Of a stretch of DNA of 64,000 nt, positions 45,930 through 55,795 are shown piece after piece. How positions within the stretch are numbered: the first letter of the stretch is position 1; the number at the start of each line of letters is the position of its first letter. Under the pieces are notes generated by a model. The model saw only the letters and a program-made list of their open reading frames with translations, had not been told where the DNA came from and ran no database searches. The position numbers and the translations under genes are program-made. The stretch is taken from contig CALSML010000016.1 of the NCBI GenBank assembly GCA_943787445.1, positions 39,476 through 103,475 of the forward strand. The letters run 5' to 3'. The stretch comes from an uncultured Alphaproteobacteria bacterium (lineage in GTDB: Bacteria; Pseudomonadota; Alphaproteobacteria; UBA6615).

Positions 45930-46976
45930 ATGACAGTCTTCTCGGTCCCCGATTTTGACGGGCATGAACATGTTTCCTTCGGCCACGACCCCGAAACCGG
46001 GTTGCGTGCCGTCATCGCAATCCACAACACCAATCTTGGTCCCGCTGTTGGAGGATGCCGCATGTGGTCCTATGCCGACGACGAGGACGCGCTCCGCGAC
46101 GCCTTACGTCTGTCACGCGGTATGACCTACAAATCCGCGCTGGCGGGACTTCCGTTCGGCGGTGGCAAATCCGTCATTATCGGCGATGCAAAAACGGAGA
46201 AAACACCGGCGTTGATGCAGGCCATGGGCCGGTTCGTGGAAAGTCTCGGCGGGCGCTATATCGCTGCCGAAGATATCGGCATGAAGGTTTCCGACATGGA
46301 CGAGATGGCGAAGGTGACCAAACATGTGACTGGCACCAGCACCACGAGTGGCAACCCCTCTCCCTTCACCGCTTACGGTGTGCTGCGCGGCATCGAAGCA
46401 GCTGTGGAGCACAAACTGCAGCGCAATGATGGTCTGGCAGACATCAGAATTGCCATTCAGGGGCTCGGCGCGGTCGGCTTCGACCTGGCCCGGCGGCTGC
46501 ACGAAAAGGGTGCGCAGCTGCATGTTGCAGACATCAACACCGAGGCCGTCGCAAAAGCCGCCGACATGTTCGGTGCCACACCAGTCGATACCAGTAAAAT
46601 TCACACCGCAGATGTCGACGTGTTTTCTCCCTGTGCACTGGGCGCCGTCATCAACGACGATACCGTCGGTAAAATTCAGGCCAGAATTGTGGCCGGATCG
46701 GCGAACAACCAATTGGCCGATGATGCCCATGGCGCAGCGCTGGCGGCGCGTGGCATTCTCTATGCTCCGGACTATGTGATCAATGCAGGCGGCATCATAG
46801 AAATCGCCCATGGTGTCGATTTCGGCGGCAATCACGACGATGTCGAAATCTACGCTCATCTCGATCAGATCCACGACACGCTCGCCGAAATTTTCCAGCG
46901 CGCAGATGCGGAAAGTGCAACGACCAACGTCATTGCCGACAACATGGCCGAAGAGCGATTCCGGATCGTCGCTTGA
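45930..46976 (+). CDS. Leucine/phenylalanine/valine-type amino-acid dehydrogenase
   Basis: It deaminates branched-chain or aromatic amino acids with NAD to 2-oxo acids. The 348-residue protein has the catalytic region LGPAVGGCRMWSYADDEDAL, RGMTYKSALAGLPFGGGKSV with the active lysine, YIAAEDIGMKVSDM, and the NAD-binding motif IAIQGLGAVGFDLARRLHEK, then VDVFSPCALGAVINDD and IVAGSANNQLADD. The size and GGGKSV motif fit leucine rather than glutamate dehydrogenase. I used the ATG at 45930 (MTVFSVPDF); an upstream in-frame start adds 20 unconserved residues. It could feed leucine into the liu genes. Confidence 0.9.
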   Translation: MTVFSVPDFDGHEHVSFGHDPETGLRAVIAIHNTNLGPAVGGCRMWSYADDEDALRDALRLSRGMTYKSALAGLPFGGGKSVIIGDAKTEKTPALMQAMGRFVESLGGRYIAAEDIGMKVSDMDEMAKVTKHVTGTSTTSGNPSPFTAYGVLRGIEAAVEHKLQRNDGLADIRIAIQGLGAVGFDLARRLHEKGAQLHVADINTEAVAKAADMFGATPVDTSKIHTADVDVFSPCALGAVINDDTVGKIQARIVAGSANNQLADDAHGAALAARGILYAPDYVINAGGIIEIAHGVDFGGNHDDVEIYAHLDQIHDTLAEIFQRADAESATTNVIADNMAEERFRIVA

Positions 46977-47105
46977 CAATTTCCGCAGAAAACCAGCCAA
47001 AAGGCAGCAAAACTCGCCGCGCCGGATTGATCTGGGTCAATGCGTCGGAGACTGCAATTGCGAACCACTTGCATTTAGACAACGGGGGCGATAAGTTACC
47101 CTCAC

Positions 47106-47120
47106 TGAGAATAGTTCTCA
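47106..47120 (+). promoter_or_regulatory. Fur-box-like palindrome upstream of the ferric iron transporter
   Basis: TGAGAATAGTTCTCA is a perfect 6-3-6 inverted repeat and matches the 7-1-7 Fur box (TGANAATNATTNTCA) at all but one fixed position. It lies 31 bases before the fbpA-like start, where a bound Fur or Fur-like repressor would block initiation. Iron-repressed expression is the inference. Confidence 0.68.
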
Positions 47121-47151
47121 ATTGCATAGCACTTATTTCGGAGAGAGTTAG

Positions 47152-48195
47152 ATGCGCTTTCAACATGGACTTCTGGCCGCAATTGGCCTTACGGCAGCCC
47201 TGACATCATCACCTGCCCTCGCGGCCGAACAAGCCGCGATCAACAAGGGTGAAGTGAATGTCTATTCCTACCGGCAGCCCTTTCTCATTCAACCCATGTT
47301 TGATGCGTTCACACGCAAATCCGGCGTCAAGGTCAACGTGGTCTTCGCCAAGAAGGGCCTCGTCGAGCGCCTGGAGCAGGAAGGTCGCAACAGTCCGGCA
47401 GATCTGATTTTCACCGTGGATATCGGACGCCTTTCGGACGCCCAGAACGCCGGTGTCACCCAATCCGTTTCAACACCAATTCTGACAGGTGTAATCCCGC
47501 AATCGCTTCGGCAGAGCGACGGCCACTGGTATGGCCTGACGCAGCGCGCGCGCATTCTCTACGTCTCGAAGGACCGTGTTCCGCTAGATGATGCCCCCAA
47601 ATCCTATGAGGAACTCGCTGACCCGAATTGGAAGGGCCGCATCTGCACCCGCTCAGGTTCCCATGTCTATCAGGTGGCCCTGACCGCAGCGATGATCGCC
47701 CATCATGGAGAAGCCAGGGCCAAGGACTGGCTTAGCGGACTGAAAGCGAACCTGGCCCGCAAGCCGCAAGGCAATGACCGGGCACAGGTCAAAGCCATCA
47801 AGGAAGGCGAGTGCGATATCTCCTTGGGCAACAACTACTATTTCGGCCTGATGTTGCAGAACGAAGAGCAGTTCGCCTGGGCCCAGTCGGTCTATCCGGT
47901 CTTTCCGACCCTCGCAGGAAATGGCACCCACGTGAACATTTCCGGCATGGCCATGACCAAGGCATCTCCCAACAAGGAAAATGCCGTGAAGCTGATGGAA
48001 TTTCTCACCAGCAATCTGGCGCAGCAGATGTATGCCGAACAGAACTTCGAATACCCGATCGCCGAAGGCGTGCCCCAGTCCGGACTGCTGCGCTCCATGG
48101 GCAAACTCAAACCCGATACGCTTGAACTGGACAAGGTTGCGGAAAACCGCCCCATGGCCATCAAGCTGATCAACGAGGTCGGATATAACGACTAG
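47152..48195 (+). CDS. fbpA: Ferric iron ABC transporter, periplasmic substrate-binding protein
   Basis: FbpA/FutA-type proteins bind Fe3+ in the periplasm. The 347-residue protein has a signal peptide ending SSPALA-A, then VNVYSYRQPFLIQPMFDAFT and VVFAKKGLVERLEQEGRNSP. The paired tyrosines of the iron site appear in DISLGNNYYFGLML, and SGMAMTKASPNKENAVKLME is a typical C-lobe motif. The start is preceded by GGAGAGAG. A Fur-like palindrome lies just upstream. The permease gene follows after 27 bases. Confidence 0.92.
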   Translation: MRFQHGLLAAIGLTAALTSSPALAAEQAAINKGEVNVYSYRQPFLIQPMFDAFTRKSGVKVNVVFAKKGLVERLEQEGRNSPADLIFTVDIGRLSDAQNAGVTQSVSTPILTGVIPQSLRQSDGHWYGLTQRARILYVSKDRVPLDDAPKSYEELADPNWKGRICTRSGSHVYQVALTAAMIAHHGEARAKDWLSGLKANLARKPQGNDRAQVKAIKEGECDISLGNNYYFGLMLQNEEQFAWAQSVYPVFPTLAGNGTHVNISGMAMTKASPNKENAVKLMEFLTSNLAQQMYAEQNFEYPIAEGVPQSGLLRSMGKLKPDTLELDKVAENRPMAIKLINEVGYND

Positions 48196-48222
48196 TTTGC
48201 AGCCCCTGTCGCGACACACACC

Positions 48223-49962
48223 ATGACACCGAGAAAACACCAACCCGTTGTTGGTCAGGCACGCCCCCACAAGGGGCGTGCGTGGATTCTGGGTGGCAGT
48301 GTCATGGCCGTGATTGTCGCCTCGCCCCTGCTGGCTATCGCCTGGATCGCGTTGTTCCCGAGCGAAAATATCTGGCCTCATCTCGCTTCGACGATTCTAC
48401 CTCGCCACAGCTGGAACACGCTTCTGCTGATGATCGGCAACGGCATTGGCGTGTTCATCATCGGCTCGTCTACTGCCTGGCTGGTCGCGACGAGCGATTT
48501 CCCCGGGCGCCGGATATTCGAATGGGCCCTGCTCCTGCCCTTGGCTGTGCCCGCCTATATCGTCGCCTTCGTCTATACCGATATCCTGGAATTCGCAGGG
48601 CCGGTTCAGGGCCTGCTCCGTGACATCTTCGGCTGGCAGACCAAGCGGGACTACTGGTTTCCGGAAATCCGCTCCATGGGCGGCGCCAATTTCGTGATGT
48701 CCTTCGTGCTCTATCCCTATGTCTATCTGCTCGCACGTGCCGCCTTTCGCGAGCAATCCGCCAGCGTGCTGGAGGCCAGCCGGACCCTCGGCCGCGGCGC
48801 CTGGAAAACATTCTTCACCGTCGCGCTGCCCTTGTCCCGTCCCGCGATCGTGGTCGGCACAGCACTGGCCCTCATGGAAACCCTCGCCGATTTCGGAACC
48901 GTCGACTATTTCGCCGTCAACACGCTGACCGTCTCGGTGTTCGATGTCTGGTTCGGGATGGGCAATGCCGGCGGTGCGGCCCAGATCGCGCTGGTCATGC
49001 TGGCCTTTGTCGTGGTGCTGGTCAGCCTCGAACGGATCGGACGACGCGGCCGGCGCTATCACAACACATCGACGCGACACACATCGTCGCGCTTCCAGTT
49101 GCTGGGCGCGCGCCGCTGGCTGGCGACCACATTGTGCGGTCTGCCGATCCTCATCGGATTTCTGATTCCGGCCGGCGTCCTGACCCGTCACGCGATCGTC
49201 TTCTTCGACGAATCTTGGAATGCCGCGTTTTTCGGATTTGCGCGCAACAGCCTGATGCTGGCGACCATGGCCGCCGCGGTCGCATTGGCCATCGCCGTCT
49301 TTCTGGCCTATGGACGCCGCCTGTCCAACCCGTTCTTCGGCGTGCTCTCCCGCATTGCACTGCTGGGCTATGCCGTGCCCGGCGCCGTGCTCGCGGTGGG
49401 CGTGCTGATCCCCTTTGCCACACTCGACAATGCGGTCGATGGCCTGATGCGCGACTGGTTCGGCGTTTCGACTGGCCTTATCCTGAGCGGCACGGTCTTC
49501 GCCCTAGTCTTTGCCTATGTCGTACGGTTTCTCGCGGTCGGGTTTGGTGCGGTCGAGGCCAGTCTCGGCAAGATCCAGCCGAGCATGGACATGGCCGCGC
49601 GCTCTCTGGGCGCCGGTCCGAGCCGGACCCTGTGGCGCATACATCTGCCGATGATCCGGGGCAGCCTGATCGCCGCGGCAACCATCGTTTTCGTCGACAG
49701 CATGAAGGAGCTGCCCGCGACCCTGATCCTGCGCCCGTTCAACTTCGACACCCTGGCGACCCATGTCTATCAGTTCGCTTCGGACGAGTTGCTCGAACAA
49801 AGCGCCCTGTCGGCGCTGACCATCGTCATCGCGGGTATCGTGCCGGTGATCCTGCTCAGCCGGGCCATCACCAATGTGCAAAGTCAGCGGCGCGGCGCCC
49901 CGAGTATCGGCGCGATCCCCACTCTCACCCCGGCAGTTCCCGCAGCGGGTGCCGGCGACTGA
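48223..49962 (+). CDS. fbpB: Ferric iron ABC transporter, fused permease
   Basis: The 579-residue protein is a double-length inner-membrane permease, each half with several membrane helices and one ATPase-coupling loop: EASRTLGRGAWKTFFTVALP in the first half and DMAARSLGAGPSRTLWRIHL in the second. Hydrophobic runs such as WILGGSVMAVIVASPLLAIA and FEWALLLPLAVPAYIVAF mark the helices. This matches FbpB/SfuB. The ATPase (FbpC) is not next to it, as the following gene on the other strand is DUF1489, so an ATPase must be encoded elsewhere. Confidence 0.92.
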   Translation: MTPRKHQPVVGQARPHKGRAWILGGSVMAVIVASPLLAIAWIALFPSENIWPHLASTILPRHSWNTLLLMIGNGIGVFIIGSSTAWLVATSDFPGRRIFEWALLLPLAVPAYIVAFVYTDILEFAGPVQGLLRDIFGWQTKRDYWFPEIRSMGGANFVMSFVLYPYVYLLARAAFREQSASVLEASRTLGRGAWKTFFTVALPLSRPAIVVGTALALMETLADFGTVDYFAVNTLTVSVFDVWFGMGNAGGAAQIALVMLAFVVVLVSLERIGRRGRRYHNTSTRHTSSRFQLLGARRWLATTLCGLPILIGFLIPAGVLTRHAIVFFDESWNAAFFGFARNSLMLATMAAAVALAIAVFLAYGRRLSNPFFGVLSRIALLGYAVPGAVLAVGVLIPFATLDNAVDGLMRDWFGVSTGLILSGTVFALVFAYVVRFLAVGFGAVEASLGKIQPSMDMAARSLGAGPSRTLWRIHLPMIRGSLIAAATIVFVDSMKELPATLILRPFNFDTLATHVYQFASDELLEQSALSALTIVIAGIVPVILLSRAITNVQSQRRGAPSIGAIPTLTPAVPAAGAGD

Positions 49963-49968
49963 CGTCAC

Positions 49969-50409
49969 TTAGATCAGCCCCAGTTCCCGCAGCTCTTCGG
50001 CCATCTCTTCCGGCGGCTCGACCTCTGCATCGGCACCGGCGGGCAGATCTGCCGGGGCGTTGTCATCCTCGAGGTAACGCCAGCCCTGAAACGGGCGGGA
50101 TCGTCGGGGCCGGACACGGATCAGCTCGGGGTTCAGATGAATGGCACAGCGCGGCTGCCCGTCATGGCCCGTGGCCGGCTCGACAGATGTGATCTGCTGG
50201 CGCACCAGCACTCGGCCCTTGATCACCCAGAATATGGAGCCGCCTTCCGCAGTGAGTTCATCGGCACGACGGGGCGTGTTGCGCGTGAGAATGCGCAGGA
50301 TCGGTCCGTGACCGGCCGCCTTGCGTTCGGCGATACGGTCCTGTTGGCGCTGGCGCAAATGATCGATCGATTCGATACCGACCGCGAGCTTGATTAGATG
50401 TGCGGGCAT
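49969..50409 (-). CDS. DUF1489 family protein
   Basis: A 146-residue protein of unknown function, restricted mostly to Alphaproteobacteria. It shows MPAHLIKLAVGIESIDHLRQ, ILTRNTPRRADELTAEGGSI, FWVIKGRVLVRQQITSV and HLNPELIRVRPRRSRPFQGW, followed by RYLEDDNAPADLP, the signature blocks of the family, and an acidic end. No signal or membrane segment is present. Its stop faces the permease stop across six bases, and it reads away from a HPt-like remnant. Confidence 0.88.
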   Translation of the reverse strand: MPAHLIKLAVGIESIDHLRQRQQDRIAERKAAGHGPILRILTRNTPRRADELTAEGGSIFWVIKGRVLVRQQITSVEPATGHDGQPRCAIHLNPELIRVRPRRSRPFQGWRYLEDDNAPADLPAGADAEVEPPEEMAEELRELGLI

Positions 50410-50467
50410 GGCCGGAGGATAGCAGCACCGCCAACCGCGGTGAACAGAGGCAAACCAAAAAACAGGC

Positions 50468-50969
50468 TCAGCGGGTCATTCGATCCACAAGCTGTTCGAG
50501 ACTTTCGACAAGTTCAAGACCGACCTGACCGCCATCCCCCTTGACCCTGTTCTTGATGACCGCGCGCATGGCATCCGCATGGGCTCGCAGCACATCACCA
50601 TTCAGGGGTTCGGACGTCTTGCGGGATTCGATATAGCGGGACATGGATTCCCCGACCTTGGAAATCAGATTGAACCCGAAGGTTTCGCCCTGGCCCGAAA
50701 CCTCCCGCGCAATCCGCAGAACCTTGGCGCCGATCTTGTCCGACCGGGACGGATCATTGTCGAGATCATGGGACAGTTTGACGAGCATGGCGATTTCGAG
50801 CGTCACCCGCTCGCCAAACTCATCGGCCATATAGGCGATCGCGCTCGAGGCCCGGTGAATGGCGTCAGCATCGATCGCCCTTACCGCCCTGTCCCCCGAC
50901 CTTCACTTTAAGAAGATTGGGAGGTGTGATCAGCTGATACGCACCGTTGCTGTAGCCATCTTCAGCCAT
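50468..50969 (-). pseudogene. HPt-like domain protein, one frameshift
   Basis: The protein looks like the small histidine-phosphotransfer relatives that stand beside receiver genes in Alphaproteobacteria. It begins MAEDGYSNGAYQLITPPNLL, KVKVGGQGGK, shifts frame near 50878 (one extra base in a G run), then continues IDADAIHRASSAIAYMADEF, KVLRIAREVSGQGETFGFNL, ISKVGESMSRYIES and ends QLVDRMTR. Where an HPt domain would have His-Asp-x-Lys-Gly, this reads AREVSG, so the phospho-accepting histidine seems to be missing; the alignment is my judgement. It is fused in frame to a receiver fragment upstream. Confidence 0.6.
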
Positions 50970-51065
50970 GGAGACCTCATCATTGCGGGATGTCCGCAAC
51001 AACTGGCGGATATGCGCATTGTCATCGACGATCAGTATTCGCAAATTTTCGAGGCGATATGCCAC
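50970..51065 (-). pseudogene. Receiver (REC) domain fragment
   Basis: From a GTG at 51065 the frame reads MAYRLENLRILIVDDNAHIR and QLLRT, the first strand, acidic pocket (DD) and first helix of a response-regulator receiver domain. After 25 residues it jumps to SRNDEVS and runs into the HPt-like gene without a stop. A complete receiver has about 120 residues, so the phospho-aspartate region and the rest are gone. An internal deletion or an assembly collapse would give this. Confidence 0.6.
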
Positions 51066-51176
51066 GCTCGAACCTCACTGGCCCTTGAGACAGGATTGGA
51101 ACTGTTGTCCAGTCAGTAAAAAAGATATGCGGAATTGGTTTCCGATTGGTTTACATCGCCAAGGGGTTGAACCCGG

Positions 51177-52082
51177 TCAGGTTGTTTTCGCCAATATGGC
51201 TCTGGCCGCACGGGAATTCGGTTCGCGATTCAATGCACCGCTGATAAAGCGCCCGGCTTCAACCAGTTCGGAAAGATTAATGCCGGTTTCAATCCCCATA
51301 CCATCGAGCATATAGACCACATCTTCACTCGCAACATTTCCGGAGGCGCCCGGCGCATACGGACACCCGCCCAGACCAGCCACAGCCGTGTCCACGGTTG
51401 CAACGCCCAGCTCAAGACAGGCCAGAATATTGGCCAGAGCCTGCCCAAAAGTGTCGTGAAAATGCAGGGCCAGACGATCTGCGGGCACCACCGCCCCAAC
51501 AGCCTCGATCATGGCACGGGCTTTTGACGGCGTACCGACACCAATCGTGTCACCCAGGCTCACCTCATAACAGCCCATCTCATCGAGCGCGCGTGCCACA
51601 CGGACCACGCTCTCCACCGCGATCTCGCCTTCATAGGGACAGCCCAGAACGCAGGAAATATACCCCCGCACCTGCATACCGGCTGCCAGAGCCGTTGCCG
51701 CGACCGGACGAAACCGTTCGAAACTTTCCTCGATCGAGCAATTGATATTCTTGTGAGAGAAGGATTCTGAAGCCGCGCCAAAAATCGCGACCTCCTTCAC
51801 ATCCGAAGCAATGGCCCGCTCCAGACCTTTCTCGTTGGGCACCAGAACGGGGTAGCGCGTCCCCGGACATCGCTCAATACCGGCGAGCACCTGTGTTGCA
51901 TCCGCCATCTGAGGCACCCATTTGGGCGACACAAACGCTCCTGCCTCGACAGCCGGAACACCAGCCTTCGACAATCGGTTGATGAGCTCAATCTTGATCT
52001 CGGTGTCCACGATTTCCAGCTCGGCCTGCAGACCATCCCGCGGACCGACATCCACGATGGTCACATGTGTGGGCATCGTCAT
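51177..52082 (-). CDS. mvaB: Hydroxymethylglutaryl-CoA lyase
   Basis: It splits HMG-CoA into acetyl-CoA and acetoacetate, the last step of leucine breakdown. The 301-residue TIM-barrel protein has [20 protein letters not shown] with the metal-binding Asp and catalytic Arg, [60 protein letters not shown] with the metal His ligands, and the catalytic cysteine loop [20 protein letters not shown]. Its start overlaps the liuD stop in ATGA. It is also called liuE in leucine/isovalerate operons. Confidence 0.95.
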   Translation of the reverse strand: MTMPTHVTIVDVGPRDGLQAELEIVDTEIKIELINRLSKAGVPAVEAGAFVSPKWVPQMADATQVLAGIERCPGTRYPVLVPNEKGLERAIASDVKEVAIFGAASESFSHKNINCSIEESFERFRPVAATALAAGMQVRGYISCVLGCPYEGEIAVESVVRVARALDEMGCYEVSLGDTIGVGTPSKARAMIEAVGAVVPADRLALHFHDTFGQALANILACLELGVATVDTAVAGLGGCPYAPGASGNVASEDVVYMLDGMGIETGINLSELVEAGRFISGALNREPNSRAARAILAKTT

Positions 52083-54067
52083 GATTTTGTCTCCACCGGC
52101 TCGAGCCGTATGAGTTCGACACCATCGGTTACCTGGTCCCCGGCCTTGAGGAATACATCGCCCACCACGCCATCCGCCGGAGCCTTGATCGCATGCTCCA
52201 TTTTCATGGCCTCAAGCACCAGCAGTGTCTGTCCTTTCGTCACCACATCACCCACAGACACAGCCACACTCACGATCTTGCCCGGCATCGGGGCGTTCAG
52301 GTTCCCGGCTGAACCCGACTGCGCGGCATCCTGCTCAACTGCAACGACCCGTTCCAGACGGACCTGTGTGCCACCACAAACGGCAAACAGCGTGTTTTCA
52401 GTGCGATATGTCTTCCACCCGATGTGACGATCCTGAGGCAGGGTTGCGGTGCTTCCATCGGGCAGCCCCAAGTGAACGACGTCGCCGTCATGCAAGACCG
52501 CAACCGACAACGCGTCATCAACATGTGTAAATACAAAAACCTCACGCGCCTTCAGATTGGCGCGCCATCCATCCGGGACCGACCATGGTGAACCCGGTTC
52601 CCCACCTGCCTCCGCATGCTTCGTCGCATCATGACGCCGTGCCTGAAGAACATCCGCACAGACTGCGATCAAAGCGGGGCGAAGCGAGCCCTCGTCGTCT
52701 TTGATCAGGCTGTCCGCATGTCGCCCGATAAAACCGGTGTCGAGTTTTGCCGCGACAAAATCCGGGTGGGTGATCGCACGTCGCAAAAAGGCCTGATTGG
52801 TGGTCGGACCGGCACACACAAGATCCGCTAGAGCCCCATCGAGTGCGGCAATGGCTGTGTTCCGGTCAGCACCATGGGCGATAACCTTGGCAATCATCGG
52901 ATCATAGGCAACGGCAATATCACCCCCTGAGCGAACCCCCGTATCGACCCGGACACGGGTGCTTTCGATCGGAACCTCAAAAGCCACCACATGCCCCGGT
53001 GCAGGCAGAAAATCACGCGCCGGGTCTTCCGCATAGAGGCGCACTTCAATGGCGTGACCGCTCAGCGTCACCTCGTGCTGGGTTACCGGCAAGGCATCTC
53101 CATTAGCGACTTGCAGCTGCCAATCGACGAGATCGAAACCGGTGACATATTCGGTGACCGGATGTTCAACCTGCAGACGGGTGTTCATTTCCATGAAATA
53201 GAAGGGCCCGTTGGCACCATCATCCGTCGCATCGACAATGAACTCGACTGTCCCGGCACCGGCATAGTTGATGGCTTTGGCTGCGGCGACGGCGGCATTG
53301 CCAATTTCGGCCCGGCGCTCGTCATCCATTCCCGGCGCCGGTGCTTCCTCTACAACCTTCTGATAACGACGTTGCAGAGAACAGTCGCGCTCGAACAGAT
53401 GAATCGCGTTGCCGTGATTGTCGCCAAAGACCTGAACCTCGATATGGCGGGGCATCGTCAGGTATTTTTCGATCAGGACCCGGTCATCCCCGAAAGCGCC
53501 CATGGCCTCCCGCCGTGCTGAATCCAACGCTTCGGAAAAATCGCCTTCCCGCTCCGCAATGCGCATGCCGCGACCACCGCCACCAGCAGAGGCCTTGATC
53601 AGCACGGGAAACCCGATGGCAGCCGCCGCTTTCGCCAGCGCCTCGAAGCTCTGGTCGTCACCGTGATAACCTGGCACAAGCGGCACACCGGCAGCTTCCA
53701 TGACTGATTTGGATGTGGCCTTGTCGCCCATGGATCGCATGGCATCCGCACTGGGTCCGACAAAGATCAGCCCGGCGGCATCGCATGCTTCGGCAAACCG
53801 TGCATTCTCGGACAGGAAACCATATCCGGGATGTATCGCATCCGCACGTGTTGCCCGGGCTGCCGCAATGACCGCCTCAATATTGAGATAACTCTCTGAT
53901 GCCGCTTCCGGTCCGATACAAACCGCTTCATCGGCATATTCCACATGCATGGCGCCAGCATCAGCCTCAGAATAGACCGCAATGACATGCACACCCAATC
54001 TTCGCGCTGTTCGGGCCACGCGTACCGCAATTTCCCCGCGATTGGCGATCAACAGACGTTTGATCAT
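52079..54067 (-). CDS. liuD: Methylcrotonyl-CoA carboxylase, biotin-containing (alpha) subunit
   Basis: It carboxylates biotin and passes it to the LiuB transferase to convert 3-methylcrotonyl-CoA to 3-methylglutaconyl-CoA. The 662-residue protein has a biotin carboxylase domain ([55 protein letters not shown]), a middle linker domain, and a C-terminal biotinyl domain with the lysine in [17 protein letters not shown]. The arrangement separates it from propionyl-CoA carboxylase by operon context. Both ends overlap neighbours: four bases with mvaB and four with the channel gene. Confidence 0.94.
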   Translation of the reverse strand: MIKRLLIANRGEIAVRVARTARRLGVHVIAVYSEADAGAMHVEYADEAVCIGPEAASESYLNIEAVIAAARATRADAIHPGYGFLSENARFAEACDAAGLIFVGPSADAMRSMGDKATSKSVMEAAGVPLVPGYHGDDQSFEALAKAAAAIGFPVLIKASAGGGGRGMRIAEREGDFSEALDSARREAMGAFGDDRVLIEKYLTMPRHIEVQVFGDNHGNAIHLFERDCSLQRRYQKVVEEAPAPGMDDERRAEIGNAAVAAAKAINYAGAGTVEFIVDATDDGANGPFYFMEMNTRLQVEHPVTEYVTGFDLVDWQLQVANGDALPVTQHEVTLSGHAIEVRLYAEDPARDFLPAPGHVVAFEVPIESTRVRVDTGVRSGGDIAVAYDPMIAKVIAHGADRNTAIAALDGALADLVCAGPTTNQAFLRRAITHPDFVAAKLDTGFIGRHADSLIKDDEGSLRPALIAVCADVLQARRHDATKHAEAGGEPGSPWSVPDGWRANLKAREVFVFTHVDDALSVAVLHDGDVVHLGLPDGSTATLPQDRHIGWKTYRTENTLFAVCGGTQVRLERVVAVEQDAAQSGSAGNLNAPMPGKIVSVAVSVGDVVTKGQTLLVLEAMKMEHAIKAPADGVVGDVFLKAGDQVTDGVELIRLEPVETKS

Positions 54068-55013
54068 GTGTCTGACTTTCCTTCGGCGTCCGGGTCACGG
54101 GCATATCGAATAATTTCGGCAAAACCGAACAGGATCAGCAAAATGCCCAGCATAATTTCAACAGCCGCCACAGCGCGCACGGCTTCACCAGCCGGAGTTA
54201 TATCGCCATAGCCAACAGTCGACATCGTAATCAGAGAAAAATCTAGACTGTCGGAAAAACTGATTGCACCTGGCTGCCCATCAATCATGAACGTTGCACC
54301 GTTCGAAATCCTGTCCATGATCCGGAAGATCATTGCAAACACGATCACGATGAACGAGTAGAGGGTAAAAAGGCAAACGCTGGCCGGAACAAGCGTCCTA
54401 TCCGAGCAAACAGAAGATCAAACAGCAGTCCGGTATCAATCAGAAACAAACAAATCTGACGACTGTCGAGCAGAACAAACACTGCGATCGCGGCCATTGC
54501 CGCAATCAGAACCGCGCTAGTTTCATCGCGATCTAGGGACAATCCGGGGACAGCAAATGTCAGACCTGCAAGTCCGATTATGAGGAGAAGCCAAAGAACA
54601 CCGCGTCCGGACAGTTTGGCGTTCCGGACCTCCTCCTGATCCGAGAGCGCGTGAATAGATTCACGCTGCCGCCAGACCCCTATCAGAAAGAAATAAATCG
54701 GCAGAAGGTAGCCCACACCAAAAGCCCAGCCATGAGTATGAGGAAAGTTGGCGATCCCGAGAAAGAAAAAGGCACTCGCATACAAGGCCAGCGAATTGGC
54801 GAAGGCGAGCACGAAAAACCGACTGCCCGGAAACATCCAGAGGAACCCTCCGGCTGCGCTGAACACCGCGCCGAGAACAACAACCGTCAACCAGCCGAAC
54901 TCTTCTGTGACTCCAACGGAGACGAGCAGCATGACCATGGCGGAAAAACCCACCCCGCCAAGCCAACCCGCGTGAGATATGCGGTCATCTAGTTCTTTGG
55001 CGTTCTTCGCCAT
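54064..55013 (-). pseudogene. Ion channel family protein, one frameshift
   Basis: This is a predicted potassium channel. The first part (222 codons) is membrane protein with segments such as GWLTVVVLGAVFSAAGGFLW, FVLAFANSLALYASAFFFLG and VLWLLLIIGLAGLTFAV. The frame ends RIGRLFRPAFAFLPSTRSS near 54345; one base change in a T run near 54370 gives instead FTLYSFIVIVFAMIFRIMDR and the pore DSLDFSLITMSTVGYGDITP, with the TVGYGD selectivity filter, and one more helix. The pieces may also be two overlapping genes, since a GTG at 54348 overlaps the first stop. It sits inside the liu unit. Confidence 0.75.
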
Positions 55014-55786
55014 GCCGCCTCCCGTTTCTCAAGAAACGCCGACAGGCCTTCTAGGCCTTCTTCGGTTGCCCGAATATCGGCAATACGTTGCGCAGTATCC
55101 TCAATCATCGCCGCATCAACGGGCCCTGCCGAAACCCGCCGTATCAGGTCCTTCGACGCCGCCATGGCAGCCGGACCGTTGTCCAGCAGAACCGCGGTCA
55201 ACTCCATGATCCGGCCATCAAGATCTTCCTCTGACACCACCTCATGCACGAGCCCCAGATTCCGCGCTTCCTCGGCCGTAAACCGTTCCGCTGTCTGGAA
55301 ATAGCGCCGCGCCGCCCGGGCGCCGATAGCTTCGACGACATAAGGGCTGATCACCGAAGGAATCAGACCCAGACGTGTCTCGGATAAACAGAAGCTAGCG
55401 CGCGCGGATGCAATGGCAATATCGCAGGCGGCCACCAGTCCGACGCCACCGCCAAAGGCCGCACCCTGCACCCGTGCGATTGTCGGCTTTGGCAATTCAT
55501 TGAGAAGACGCATCATCTCGGCAAGGACCCGCGCGTCAGCGAGATTTTCTGCGTCCGAGTATGCGGCCATGCGTTGCATCCAGCCCAGATCAGCCCCGGC
55601 AGAAAAACTTTTGCCTTCTCCCTGAAGAATGAACACCCGAATATTCGTATCCGCCGCGACCCGCGCGAAGACATCGTTAAGTTCACCAATCAGCACATCA
55701 TCAAACGCATTGTGCTTTTCCGGGCGAGCCATTGTGACCCGGGCCACCGCATTAGACACATCCAATTTAATTGGGCCGCTGGGCAT
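54989..55786 (-). CDS. liuC: Methylglutaconyl-CoA hydratase (enoyl-CoA hydratase family)
   Basis: The crotonase-fold enzyme hydrates 3-methylglutaconyl-CoA to HMG-CoA; context rather than sequence alone sets this specificity. The 265-residue protein has VTMARPEKHNAFDDVLIGEL, QGEGKSFSAGADLGWMQRMA (oxyanion loop), KPTIARVQGAAFGGGVGLVA and FCLSETRLGLIPSVISPYVV with the catalytic glutamates. AGGAGAGAG precedes the ATG. Its last 25 bases overlap the channel gene start. It lies 9 bases after liuB. Confidence 0.92.
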   Translation of the reverse strand: MPSGPIKLDVSNAVARVTMARPEKHNAFDDVLIGELNDVFARVAADTNIRVFILQGEGKSFSAGADLGWMQRMAAYSDAENLADARVLAEMMRLLNELPKPTIARVQGAAFGGGVGLVAACDIAIASARASFCLSETRLGLIPSVISPYVVEAIGARAARRYFQTAERFTAEEARNLGLVHEVVSEEDLDGRIMELTAVLLDNGPAAMAASKDLIRRVSAGPVDAAMIEDTAQRIADIRATEEGLEGLSAFLEKREAAWRRTPKN

Positions 55787-55795
55787 TTCTCTCTC

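Noticed and set aside
49963..50468. Search for an FbpC-type ATPase after the iron permease
   Set aside because: No Walker A or ABC signature in any frame; the gene there is DUF1489 on the other strand.
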